Positions 25,993 to 33,883 of a DNA stretch of 64,000 nt are shown here, in pieces (position 1 is the first letter of the stretch; every line of letters starts with the position of its first letter). The DNA lies in the NCBI RefSeq assembly GCF_019042245.1, contig NZ_JAHQCX010000007.1:187232-251231 (forward strand), given 5' to 3'. The translations under genes were made by a program, and so were the position numbers. The stretch is from Diplocloster modestus (GTDB taxonomy: Bacteria; Bacillota; Clostridia; Lachnospirales; Lachnospiraceae). The notes under the pieces were generated by a model that was not told the DNA's origin, searched no databases, and saw only the letters and a list, made by a program, of their open reading frames with translations.

Positions 25993-26874
25993 TCATACTT
26001 TCTCTGCAATCTGTGCGGGGAACAGGCCTCTTGGCCGGATCATGATAAATACCAGGAAAATCACCCAGACAATCACGTCCTTATAAGCTGTGGAAAGATA
26101 AGCCCCCGCGAAGGTTTCGCAGATTCCCAGGCACATGGCCCCGATGATCGCTCCCTTAAGGCTGCCGATACCGCCCCAGATCGTCGCCATCCACGCCTTC
26201 ATGGTACCGTATGCGAAGCCGATGCCCATGTAAATGAAACCATAATAACTGCAGAACAGAATGCCGCCCACGACTCCCAGCGCGGCTCCCATTCCATATA
26301 CCATGGCGATAACCCGGTTCACATTGATCCCCATAAGCGCCGCTGTGGGGATACTCTGGGAGATACCAACGATCGCCTGTCCCCATTTTGTCTCTTTCAG
26401 GACCAGGGTGATCACCAGCATAACCGCCACGGCAATGGTAAGAATCCAGATCTGCAGCGTGCCCACATACAGGTTTCCAAAATGAAGGCTTCCTCCTCCG
26501 AACACCTCCAGATTGAACGCAAATGTCTGCGGTCCCCAGACCAGCTGTACCACATTCCGCATAATATACGCGATTCCCACTGCGGAAATGGTGGGCGCGA
26601 TCCGATTCGCCCCTTTTTTCCGCAGCGGCCGGTAGGCAAACCTCTCCACGCAGAGATTTACGATGACACCGGCGAGTATCCCGCAGATCATGGCGAAAAT
26701 CGGGTTCATTCCGGATACGAACATGGAATAAGTGACGAAGCATCCAACCGCGTATACATCCCCGTGGGCAAAGTTAAGCTGTCCGAGAATGCCGTACACC
26801 AGGTTGTAGCCCATGGCAATCAGTGCGTACACACTTCCCACACTCAGTGCATTGATGAAAACTTGAAACAACAA
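25993..26874 (-). CDS. livH: LivH-type ABC transporter permease, TTG start
   Basis: A 293-aa permease with GSVYALIAMGYNLVYGILGQLNFAHGDVYAVGCF and GMGAALGVVGGILFCSYYGFIYMGIGFAYGTMKAWMATIWGGIGSLKGAIIGAM, both strongly LivH. The start is TTG eight bases after GGAGG; the in-frame sequence has no nearby ATG. It is the first gene of the 11-kb minus operon that ends with the M24 protein, so uptake and breakdown genes are under one promoter. Confidence 0.92.
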   Translation of the reverse strand: MLFQVFINALSVGSVYALIAMGYNLVYGILGQLNFAHGDVYAVGCFVTYSMFVSGMNPIFAMICGILAGVIVNLCVERFAYRPLRKKGANRIAPTISAVGIAYIMRNVVQLVWGPQTFAFNLEVFGGGSLHFGNLYVGTLQIWILTIAVAVMLVITLVLKETKWGQAIVGISQSIPTAALMGINVNRVIAMVYGMGAALGVVGGILFCSYYGFIYMGIGFAYGTMKAWMATIWGGIGSLKGAIIGAMCLGICETFAGAYLSTAYKDVIVWVIFLVFIMIRPRGLFPAQIAEKV

Positions 26875-27274
26875 CTTTCATCCCTCCTTTCCTTTTAACC
26901 AAATGCTTCCGTTAACTGGGTACTATGTGAATCCTCTGAGGAATTCCGGAACCTATGGGAACCTCTGTGTTCCTGTATCTTACGGGACGTACGAACGGTA
27001 TCCGTCCAATTTCTAAGTTTTTCGGAATCTATTTAAATTTCAGCAATACGAGGGATATCGAAGTGCTTTCTGCTTACGATCTTTTAACTGTTGTGACTAT
27101 AGTAACATATCCGGTTATGCAAATCCTCCTATTATATTGCCTTTTATTCCTATTTTCTTAGATAATAAACTTTCAGGTTTACATTTACAAATCCGGCTTT
27201 TTATAATACAATGTTGCCAAAAGAACCTACTCCGATTAAAGCGCGCGAAAATCCAGAATTCAGAGGTTGGTGTT
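26875..27274. promoter_or_regulatory. Divergent regulatory region between livH operon and AraC gene
   Basis: No gene fits here. It holds a cluster of short palindromes near the livH end: GGAATTCC, then GGAACCTATGGGAACC and GGAAC-CTCTGT-GTTCC at 26959-26974, plausible regulator sites. No promoter with a clean -35/-10 pair stands out on either strand. Confidence 0.35.
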
Positions 27275-28348
27275 ATGGAAAAATATTTGGTGCTTCATCG
27301 TCTCTCTTATGAAAAAACACTTTTTTCTTTTTGTCTTTCTCACACAATAGTTCCTAAATACTTAGAACCTTCTGAAGAAGACGAAGTGCAGGCCATTCTG
27401 TATGAAGGTGTCACCGCAAAGGAAATCCATCAAAATCCCGCCGATTCCGGAATTCCTTTTGACGTCTCTTCCTTTTCACTTTCTTCCTCGGAAGGAAATG
27501 CATTTCAAAGTTATCTGGATTTTCATGTTCACGATCATTACCAGATCACCTTATGTACCAGAGGTCATTTGGACTACATCATCAATAATGAGACCATACG
27601 TGTACAGGAAAACGATATCCTGTGCATCAATCAGAGCACTCCTCATACCTGGTATGCCCAGCCCCAGACCGAGTGCCTGCATCTGGGCTATTATCCCAAC
27701 TCGCTGAGTCTGAATTCCTTCTGCGCCCGGTTTGCTTCCTATAATGATCTGCTTTACAGCCAATATCATCCCTATCTTCTGATCCGGCCGGATAATCCCC
27801 ATCATAAAATCATCCGGCAGATCTTGTATGAGATCTCCGATCTGTATCAGCAGAGGCTGGCCGGTTACGACGCCCTGATCCACAACCGGATCGTGGATAT
27901 CAGCATCTATCTCACCTTTTCGTGCTCCGGTATTGCTCCCGCGCTCCATTCCAACCTGCACGGAATGGATGCGGTACAAAAGGCGGTGCAGTTTATAAAT
28001 GAAAATTTCCAGGATACCATCAATGTGAATTCGGTCTCCCAATACGTGGGAATGAACAACGACTATTTTTCCCACTGCTTTAAATCCCAGATGGGCCTTT
28101 CCTGCAAAAAATATATAAATCTGAAACGGGTGGAATACGCGTCATCGCTGCTGACCGATCCGAACTATAACATCGCGCAGATCGCATTTGACTCCGGTTT
28201 TTCCAGCCTTTCCACGTTCTACAAATGTTTTATGGATAATTATCACTTATCGCCGTCCCAGTACCGGCAGATTATTACCAACAAAACATCTGTATCACAA
28301 ATCTCTCCTGTGAAAGCGGCTGAGGATGGAAGTTTTGATGGAAATTGA
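27275..28348 (+). CDS. AraC-family transcriptional regulator with cupin sensor domain
   Basis: A 357-aa regulator. The N-terminal half is a cupin (FHVHDHYQITLCTRGHLDYIINNETIRVQENDILCINQSTPHTWYAQP), the C-terminal hundred residues a double AraC HTH (VNSVSQYVGMNNDYFSHCFKSQMGLSCKKYINLKRVEYASSLL and FSSLSTFYKCFMDNYHLSPSQYRQI). The frame opens further upstream at 27137, but ATG 27275 has AGAGG at ten bases and gives the usual length. Being divergent from the livH operon, it probably controls that operon. Confidence 0.88.
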   Translation: MEKYLVLHRLSYEKTLFSFCLSHTIVPKYLEPSEEDEVQAILYEGVTAKEIHQNPADSGIPFDVSSFSLSSSEGNAFQSYLDFHVHDHYQITLCTRGHLDYIINNETIRVQENDILCINQSTPHTWYAQPQTECLHLGYYPNSLSLNSFCARFASYNDLLYSQYHPYLLIRPDNPHHKIIRQILYEISDLYQQRLAGYDALIHNRIVDISIYLTFSCSGIAPALHSNLHGMDAVQKAVQFINENFQDTINVNSVSQYVGMNNDYFSHCFKSQMGLSCKKYINLKRVEYASSLLTDPNYNIAQIAFDSGFSSLSTFYKCFMDNYHLSPSQYRQIITNKTSVSQISPVKAAEDGSFDGN

Positions 28349-28370
28349 AGAGCAAAATTCAAAGCGAAAA

Positions 28371-28428
28371 AATACCAAATACAGGAAGTAAGTTTCGAAA
28401 CTTACTCTGCATTTGGTATTATTTCTTT
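28371..28428. terminator. Bidirectional terminator between AraC and MFS genes
   Basis: Nested stems AATACCAAAT/ATTTGGTATT and AGTAAGTTTC/GAAACTTACT are flanked by T-rich sequence on both strands (ATTTCTTT on plus, TTTTTT on minus). It separates the convergent AraC (ends 28348) and MFS (ends 28466) genes. Confidence 0.8.
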
Positions 28429-28465
28429 ATCGTAGTATTCCCAAAAACCATTTACACTTTTAACA

Positions 28466-29758
28466 TCACGAGAAAACATTATTTTCAGCAGCCGATGTCT
28501 TTGCACTGTCTTTTCTTTCCCCTAAGCCGTTGAGCAGCATAATCATCAGTCCCGCAAAAGCACAGAACGTGCCTGCGGCCGTTACCGCCCGGATTCCGAA
28601 GTATTGAAGCAAGTTTCCGCTTATCAAGGATCCGAAGCATGCGCCGATACCCATATTACAGACCGTCACCAATGCAACGCCTTTTACATGATTCACCTCT
28701 GGCAGGTGCTCGAATATATAATAAATATTTCCCGACCAGAAAAACGCAAGTCCAAACATCTGAAGTACCTGTGCCGTCAGGAGTACTTGTATACTGCCTG
28801 CCAGATCTACCAGCAGTAATTTGAGGAAAACAAAAAAGAACACTCCTGCCATCACCCGGCGATTTGTTAATTTCCTCTGTATTTTCAGGAAAAAGAAACC
28901 CACCGGTATCTCGCAGACGGCCGCGATAAACTGTACATAGCCCATGTCGGCTGTGCTGCCGCCCAGTTTTCGCACTACATCCGCCAGAAAATTATAACTC
29001 ATATAATTGCCCACGAACATGCAGGCACTGGCGGCCAGAAACCACCGGAACCGGGGGTAATTCTTCACGATCTGCCAAACCGACTCGGATTCTGGTCTAT
29101 TGGCCCCTTTTTCTGTTCCATTCTCTGCCTTGCCTCTGCAGGTTTCTATGGAGATGGCAGCGAGCAGCGTCAGGATCAAACCGATCCCCTGGAATACCAG
29201 GATACTATCTGCACCAAACCAGAGGACCGCATTTCCAAAAACTGCGCAGGATACGGCCCAGGATACGGAGCCCATGCATCGGCAGAAACTGTAATTTAAT
29301 CTTTTCCGCACTGCCATGAACTGAGTCGCCATGGCGTCCACGAAGGGCTGGATACAAAACAAGGTGGCTCCATAAACCAGGTACAGGATACATGCCGCCG
29401 GGAAACGAAACGTTTGGAGCCATTCCATTACCGTTAACCCCAGGCTGATCAGGCACAGCAGAAGAATCCATCTCTTGATCGGCACCCGTTCCCGGCACCT
29501 GCTCTGGATGCCAGCCCACACCGGCTGCATTACAATAGCCGCAACCGCCCGCAGGGCGGTTAAGGTGCCGATCTCAACCGCGGTATACCCTCTCTCCTGC
29601 AGCATCGGTACGGTGAATACACAGAATATCGTGCCTACGATCCAATAGGATGCCTGGATTTCCGCATAGTGTATATTTAATTTTGTATCTTTGTTTTGTT
29701 TCACCCTATTATGCGGGCCCGCATTTTCGCTCTGGCTCCCGTCCCTGTTCCGGTTCAT
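28466..29758 (-). CDS. MFS transporter, LacY/nucleoside-symporter-like (MFS_1_like)
   Basis: A 430-aa twelve-segment carrier after a hydrophilic 27-residue head. YWIVGTIFCVFTVPMLQERGYTAVEIGTLTALRAVAAIVMQPVWAGIQSRC is typical of the LacY-like MFS_1_like group that takes up small sugars or nucleosides by proton symport. Its ATG overlaps the stop of the sugar-epimerase gene by one base (TGATG), so it belongs to the LacI-controlled minus operon and likely imports or exports a sugar handled by it. Confidence 0.82.
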   Translation of the reverse strand: MNRNRDGSQSENAGPHNRVKQNKDTKLNIHYAEIQASYWIVGTIFCVFTVPMLQERGYTAVEIGTLTALRAVAAIVMQPVWAGIQSRCRERVPIKRWILLLCLISLGLTVMEWLQTFRFPAACILYLVYGATLFCIQPFVDAMATQFMAVRKRLNYSFCRCMGSVSWAVSCAVFGNAVLWFGADSILVFQGIGLILTLLAAISIETCRGKAENGTEKGANRPESESVWQIVKNYPRFRWFLAASACMFVGNYMSYNFLADVVRKLGGSTADMGYVQFIAAVCEIPVGFFFLKIQRKLTNRRVMAGVFFFVFLKLLLVDLAGSIQVLLTAQVLQMFGLAFFWSGNIYYIFEHLPEVNHVKGVALVTVCNMGIGACFGSLISGNLLQYFGIRAVTAAGTFCAFAGLMIMLLNGLGERKDSAKTSAAENNVFS

Positions 29759-30600
29759 CAGGAACGCGGTTCCAGATTCTTCAGAATCTCCGTCAGGTAA
29801 TCACGTGCCCACTCGATATCCCGAATCTGTTGTTCACCGGAGATCTCCCTCTCTATGGTAAGCGGTCCCCTATACCCCGCATTTACCAGGATCTGAAGTA
29901 CCTGCGGCAGGTTCGCCCTGCCCTGGCCTAACGGTACTTCCCGGCCCAGATTCCGGCCGTCCACCGGGAATTCCCCGTCTTTGCAGTGCATATTCCGCAC
30001 ATAACGGCCGAATACTCCCGCTGCATCCGCAGGATTCGCCTTACCGTACAGGATGACATTTGCCGTGTCGAAGTTGATTCCCAGATTCCCCGTTCCCACA
30101 TCCCCGATCGCCCTCACCAGTGTGGTGGGAGTCTCCTGGCCGGATTCAAACAAAAAATACTGTCCCTTCTCTTTCATATAACCTGCCAGATATCGGAGCG
30201 CTGAGATGACTCCCGTATAATCAGGGTCATTGGGATTTTCCGGAAGAAAGCCTGCGTGCGTCACCACATCGCTGACCTGCAGCTTTTCGGCAAAATCACT
30301 GGCTGCCAATAATTCTTTCAGTCTCGCATGCCGATACGCGCCTGGAACCAGTCCCAGTGTCAGAGGGCCTTCATAGAAGTCCCATACCTGAGGACCGCTC
30401 CATCCGGCCCACAGGGCTGATACGTTCACACCGGTGCCCGCCTGCGCTTCTCTGATTGCCTCCGCATTTTCATCTGTGTACAGACGGGTATCCCAGATAC
30501 TGACCTGGCAGGACCGAAGTCCCATATTCCGGATCTTCTGAAATTCCTGCATGATATCTGTGTCCTCATGAATATGTATAAATACACCAATTTCCATCAT
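29758..30600 (-). CDS. Sugar phosphate isomerase/epimerase family TIM-barrel protein
   Basis: A 280-aa xylose-isomerase-like barrel. Expected metal-site acids and histidines are visible: FESGQETPTTLVRAI (Glu), NLGINFDTANVILYG (Asp), RNMHCKDGEFP (His) and LTIEREISGEQQ (Glu). Such enzymes isomerise or epimerise keto-sugars or inosose intermediates and often follow Gfo/Idh oxidoreductases, as here. Confidence 0.85.
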   Translation of the reverse strand: MMEIGVFIHIHEDTDIMQEFQKIRNMGLRSCQVSIWDTRLYTDENAEAIREAQAGTGVNVSALWAGWSGPQVWDFYEGPLTLGLVPGAYRHARLKELLAASDFAEKLQVSDVVTHAGFLPENPNDPDYTGVISALRYLAGYMKEKGQYFLFESGQETPTTLVRAIGDVGTGNLGINFDTANVILYGKANPADAAGVFGRYVRNMHCKDGEFPVDGRNLGREVPLGQGRANLPQVLQILVNAGYRGPLTIEREISGEQQIRDIEWARDYLTEILKNLEPRS

Positions 30601-30609
30601 TTACTTACT

Positions 30610-31623
30610 TCACACCTCTTCCTTAAGTACGACCGGACGTCCTCCATGGTTGCTGCTTTCCTCTAAAAGGCTGACCAGGCGTACCGACTGTGCCGCGCTC
30701 TCCGGCGGATTCTTCATATTCTCTTGTTTGCTTTCTATAATATTCAGGAAATACCGGATTTCTTCCGTGACGCCGGCCCCTTTCGCCAATTCCGGCTGAT
30801 AGCTCGCTGCACCCCGTGGGTATACCGTGACCACGCCGTTTTCTCCCACAACAGTGGCGTGTTCAAAAGCCACACAAAATTCCGCACGAAACTCCATTCC
30901 CTCTAAAGACCAGTCTCCAACCACCAGTGCCGGAAACCCTTCATAGTCCAGCTGGGAGAAAACACTATCCTTTCCTGAATAAACATCTGCCGCCGCACAT
31001 TTCACGCTATGGGGATTTCCAAACAGATAGCGCACCATATCAATATCATGGATGTGCATATCATACAGGCAGCCGCCGGACTTTTCATAATCCATAAACC
31101 AGTTCTCATACCCCCACAGAGGCGGAGGGCTCTGCCTGCTGAATCGGGCGCTTAGTACCCGTCCGAATTCGTTCATTTCCACCACCTGCTTCAAATAGCG
31201 GTATTCCGGGAAAAACCGCAGGCACTGGCCGATCATCAATCTGCCCTTCGACGTACGGGCGGCACACAGCATCTGCTGTGCCTCCTCCCAGGTCCGCGCC
31301 ATCGGCTTCTCACTCAGCACGTGATACCCCCGTTTCAGCATATCAGCCGCGGTGGCTGCATGCAGGGGCGTGGGCAGGCAGATGTCGATCAGGTCCACAT
31401 CACATGCGCTCAGCATTGCCTCCGCATCGGTAAAATAGGTAATATCCATGTCTTCATTTTGTGCTTCGCCGATATTAATATCGATCTTTTTCAGGAAACG
31501 TTCCGGCGCTATGTCACAGGCAGCCACAAGTTTTACCAATCCTTCCTGTTCCAGCTGCCGGTAGGCGGGCAGATGCGCCGCCTGGGCGATTCCGCCATAT
31601 CCAATTATCGCTGCTCTAAGCAT
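30610..31623 (-). CDS. Gfo/Idh/MocA-family oxidoreductase
   Basis: A 337-aa NAD(P)-dependent sugar oxidoreductase. It has the Rossmann start MLRAAIIGYGGIAQAAHLPAY, the catalytic-lysine motif VLSEKPMARTWEEAQQ at about 98-113, and the central YDMHIHDIDMVRYLFG with the conserved D-x-H/D-x-D pattern. AGGAGG precedes the ATG. It sits between two sugar-epimerase-like genes; the three likely act in sequence on one oxidised sugar. Confidence 0.88.
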   Translation of the reverse strand: MLRAAIIGYGGIAQAAHLPAYRQLEQEGLVKLVAACDIAPERFLKKIDINIGEAQNEDMDITYFTDAEAMLSACDVDLIDICLPTPLHAATAADMLKRGYHVLSEKPMARTWEEAQQMLCAARTSKGRLMIGQCLRFFPEYRYLKQVVEMNEFGRVLSARFSRQSPPPLWGYENWFMDYEKSGGCLYDMHIHDIDMVRYLFGNPHSVKCAAADVYSGKDSVFSQLDYEGFPALVVGDWSLEGMEFRAEFCVAFEHATVVGENGVVTVYPRGAASYQPELAKGAGVTEEIRYFLNIIESKQENMKNPPESAAQSVRLVSLLEESSNHGGRPVVLKEEV

Positions 31624-31642
31624 ATGTACTCCTCCTTCTGCC

Positions 31643-32476
31643 TCAGCCTCTCTTATTAAGAATCCGGTCCATGGCCCTGGACGTAGCCGTTATGACCTCA
31701 TCAGAATTCCATTTATACGGGAAGACCTCCGCGGTTACCCAATCGTCATATCCGACAGCGGCGAGGGCCTCCATGACCGCCGGATAGTTCACATCGCCTG
31801 AAAGGATATCGCAAAAACCAGCGGCTGTCCCCACGCCCCGTTTATAGTCCTTGAAATGCACCTTTACAATCCGTTTCCCCAAAATCCGGATCCACTGCTC
31901 TGCATAGCCATCCCGCAGCATATTTCCCACATCAAAATAAGCGCCCACATAATCGCTGCCCACTGCATCGATGAAATCTCTCATCTCAAGTGGGGAAAGC
32001 AAAAACTTATTCCACACATTTTCCAGGCCGATCCGCACCTGCAGCTCTTCCGCCAGTGGAGCCAGTGCGCGCATGGCCTCCAGCGCCCGCTCATATGCCG
32101 TATCGTACGGAACTTCCTCCCCGTCCTCTGCACCGCATACCATTCCCGGAATGATCAAAACCGAATCGCATCCCAGCCAACTGGCCGCCTCCAGCTGTTT
32201 TTTGGCCACTTTTTCCGCCATCTGCCGGACCTTCGGATCATTTGACGTAAAGATCCAGTCCCAGTACAGGACGCTGGCAACACTGTACAGCTTGAGTCCG
32301 CAGCGTTCCGCCAGATCCCGGATGCGCTGCGCGTCCTCTTTCGTGGCTTCCAGTCCCAGCTCTCCGGTTTCATCCAGTGACAGTTCTATGCCGTCGAATC
32401 CTTCCTCCTTCGCCCGTTGAAAACATTTCTCCAGCTTCACCCCTTCAAACATCCATACACTTATCCCTTTTTTCAT
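31643..32476 (-). CDS. Sugar phosphate isomerase/epimerase family TIM-barrel protein (second)
   Basis: A 277-aa barrel of the same superfamily as 29758-30600 but only distantly alike. FDGIELSLDETGEL, IGLENVWNKFLLSP (Glu), GAYFDVGNM (Asp), VKVHFKDYKRG (His) and VTAEVFPY (Glu) supply the metal ligands. Such IolE/hexulose-epimerase-like proteins handle keto sugars. It is the first enzyme gene after LacI on the minus transcript. Confidence 0.86.
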   Translation of the reverse strand: MKKGISVWMFEGVKLEKCFQRAKEEGFDGIELSLDETGELGLEATKEDAQRIRDLAERCGLKLYSVASVLYWDWIFTSNDPKVRQMAEKVAKKQLEAASWLGCDSVLIIPGMVCGAEDGEEVPYDTAYERALEAMRALAPLAEELQVRIGLENVWNKFLLSPLEMRDFIDAVGSDYVGAYFDVGNMLRDGYAEQWIRILGKRIVKVHFKDYKRGVGTAAGFCDILSGDVNYPAVMEALAAVGYDDWVTAEVFPYKWNSDEVITATSRAMDRILNKRG

Positions 32477-32595
32477 TATCTTTTCTCCTATTTCCTTACC
32501 GTTTCTTGATATCCAGTTATTTTTCCCTTACTGACTTTGTGATAATTTCCTTTTCGAGCGGGCCTGCTCTATTAAAAAGAATGCATCCAGGCTAT

Positions 32596-33624
32596 TCATC
32601 GGCACCCGCTTTCTTCTGCCACCGGTCCCACTGTTTCGCCTTTGATCAGACGGTGAGGCAGAACCATCTGTTCATACGGTGCTTTTGCCGTTTGGCTGCG
32701 CTGGCGCAGGCACAGTCTTACCGCTTCTGTCCCATATTGCAGCACCGGTTGATTAACGGTGGTAAATACAGGCTGGATCAGATAGGAGTCATCAATCACA
32801 TCAAAGGAAGCGAGGGAAATATCCGCCGGCACCTGATAGCCATGGCGGCGCAGGGCATGCATGGCGCCATATGCCAGACTGTTGCTTACCGCGATCACTG
32901 CCGTAGGGCGCATCCGCTCTGACAGCAGCGTCTGTGCCGCTGCCATCCCGGCCTCCACCCCAAATTCCCCTTTCACAATCCAATGTCCGGGAATCTGAAT
33001 TCCATTAGCCTCCAAAGCCTTTTGGAAGCCTCGGAGCCGTCCGATACTGGTACTCTCATTCTGTGGTCCGGCAAGAACAGCGATTTTGCTATGTCCATTC
33101 TCTATCAGAAGCTTCGTCAGCTCCTCGGCGGCCAGAACATTATCAATCGATACGGAACTGAAATTTCCCGCCCGCACCGGTGTGGTATCGATAAATACCA
33201 GCGGGATTCCCTGTTCCCGCACTTTTTTTTCCACCTGCTGATCAAAACCGCCGGAGGCCATGATAATTCCGGAAACCTGCTTGGCCAGTAACAGGGACAC
33301 GCCCCGTTTAACCCGACCTGGATCGCCGTCCGTATTTACCACTATCACATCGTATCCACGGTCCATGGCGGCCTGCTCCACCCCCTTTATGAGTCGTGAG
33401 AAGAGTAGGTTGGAGATATCGCTGACCAGCACGCCGAAAGTGCGGCTGCTCTTGCCGCGCAGGGTCCTAGCCATCTGGTTCGGCTGGTAATCATGCGCTT
33501 TTAACGCGGCCTCCACCCGCTTCCGGGTATTGCCGTCAACCCTGTCTTTCCCGTTGACCACCCGCGAAACGGTGGATACGGATACTCCCAGTTCCTGCGC
33601 GATCGTTTTTAAACTGACAGACAT
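32596..33624 (-). CDS. LacI-family transcriptional regulator
   Basis: A 342-aa repressor. It starts MSVSLKTIAQELGVSVSTVSRVVNGKDRV, a classical LacI HTH plus hinge, and continues with a type I periplasmic-binding effector domain (TFGVLVSDISNLLFSRLIKGVEQAAMDRGY). GGAGG lies ten bases before the ATG. Two near-identical 16-bp palindromes, one at its own promoter and one at the divergent promoter, make it the likely controller of both the minus sugar operon and the glycosidase/FAD operon. Confidence 0.93.
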   Translation of the reverse strand: MSVSLKTIAQELGVSVSTVSRVVNGKDRVDGNTRKRVEAALKAHDYQPNQMARTLRGKSSRTFGVLVSDISNLLFSRLIKGVEQAAMDRGYDVIVVNTDGDPGRVKRGVSLLLAKQVSGIIMASGGFDQQVEKKVREQGIPLVFIDTTPVRAGNFSSVSIDNVLAAEELTKLLIENGHSKIAVLAGPQNESTSIGRLRGFQKALEANGIQIPGHWIVKGEFGVEAGMAAAQTLLSERMRPTAVIAVSNSLAYGAMHALRRHGYQVPADISLASFDVIDDSYLIQPVFTTVNQPVLQYGTEAVRLCLRQRSQTAKAPYEQMVLPHRLIKGETVGPVAEESGCR

Positions 33625-33647
33625 AAATAACCTGCCTCCTTTATGTT

Positions 33648-33663
33648 GTAATAACGTTATTAC
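33648..33663. promoter_or_regulatory. LacI-type operator O1 (perfect palindrome)
   Basis: GTAATAACGTTATTAC is a perfect 16-bp palindrome with the central CG of LacI/GalR operators. It lies about 2-18 bp downstream of the predicted start of the lacI transcript, implying autorepression. Confidence 0.75.
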
Positions 33664-33672
33664 TACGTTCCC

Positions 33673-33702
33673 AATATAGCATGTTGTCTTTTATAGTGTC
33701 AA
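33673..33702 (-). promoter_or_regulatory. Promoter of the LacI gene and minus sugar operon
   Basis: Minus-strand TTGACA (33697-33702), 18-nt spacer, TATATT (33673-33678), leading into operator O1. Confidence 0.6.
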
Positions 33703-33754
33703 TCTTCTATTTGTACATTTTGTAGTATAAAATCCTCATATCCTCCCCATATAA

Positions 33755-33784
33755 TTGACATTTATAACAAATTCAAGGTACACT
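33755..33784 (+). promoter_or_regulatory. Promoter of the glycosidase/FAD oxidoreductase operon
   Basis: TTGACA (33755-33760), 18-nt spacer, TACACT (33779-33784). Transcription would begin around 33791, exactly where operator O2 starts. Confidence 0.6.
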
Positions 33785-33790
33785 CAATTT

Positions 33791-33806
33791 GTAATAACGT
33801 TATGAC
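33791..33806. promoter_or_regulatory. LacI-type operator O2
   Basis: GTAATAACGTTATGAC matches O1 at 15 of 16 positions and covers the predicted start site of the plus operon. O1 and O2 centres are 143 bp apart, so looping between the divergent promoters is possible. Confidence 0.72.
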
Positions 33807-33883
33807 TCTTATTTCATTCCTGCTACATATCCGCTGTATTACTACTATTTTATTGAAAGATTAAAATGAGGAGGTTCCTTGTT

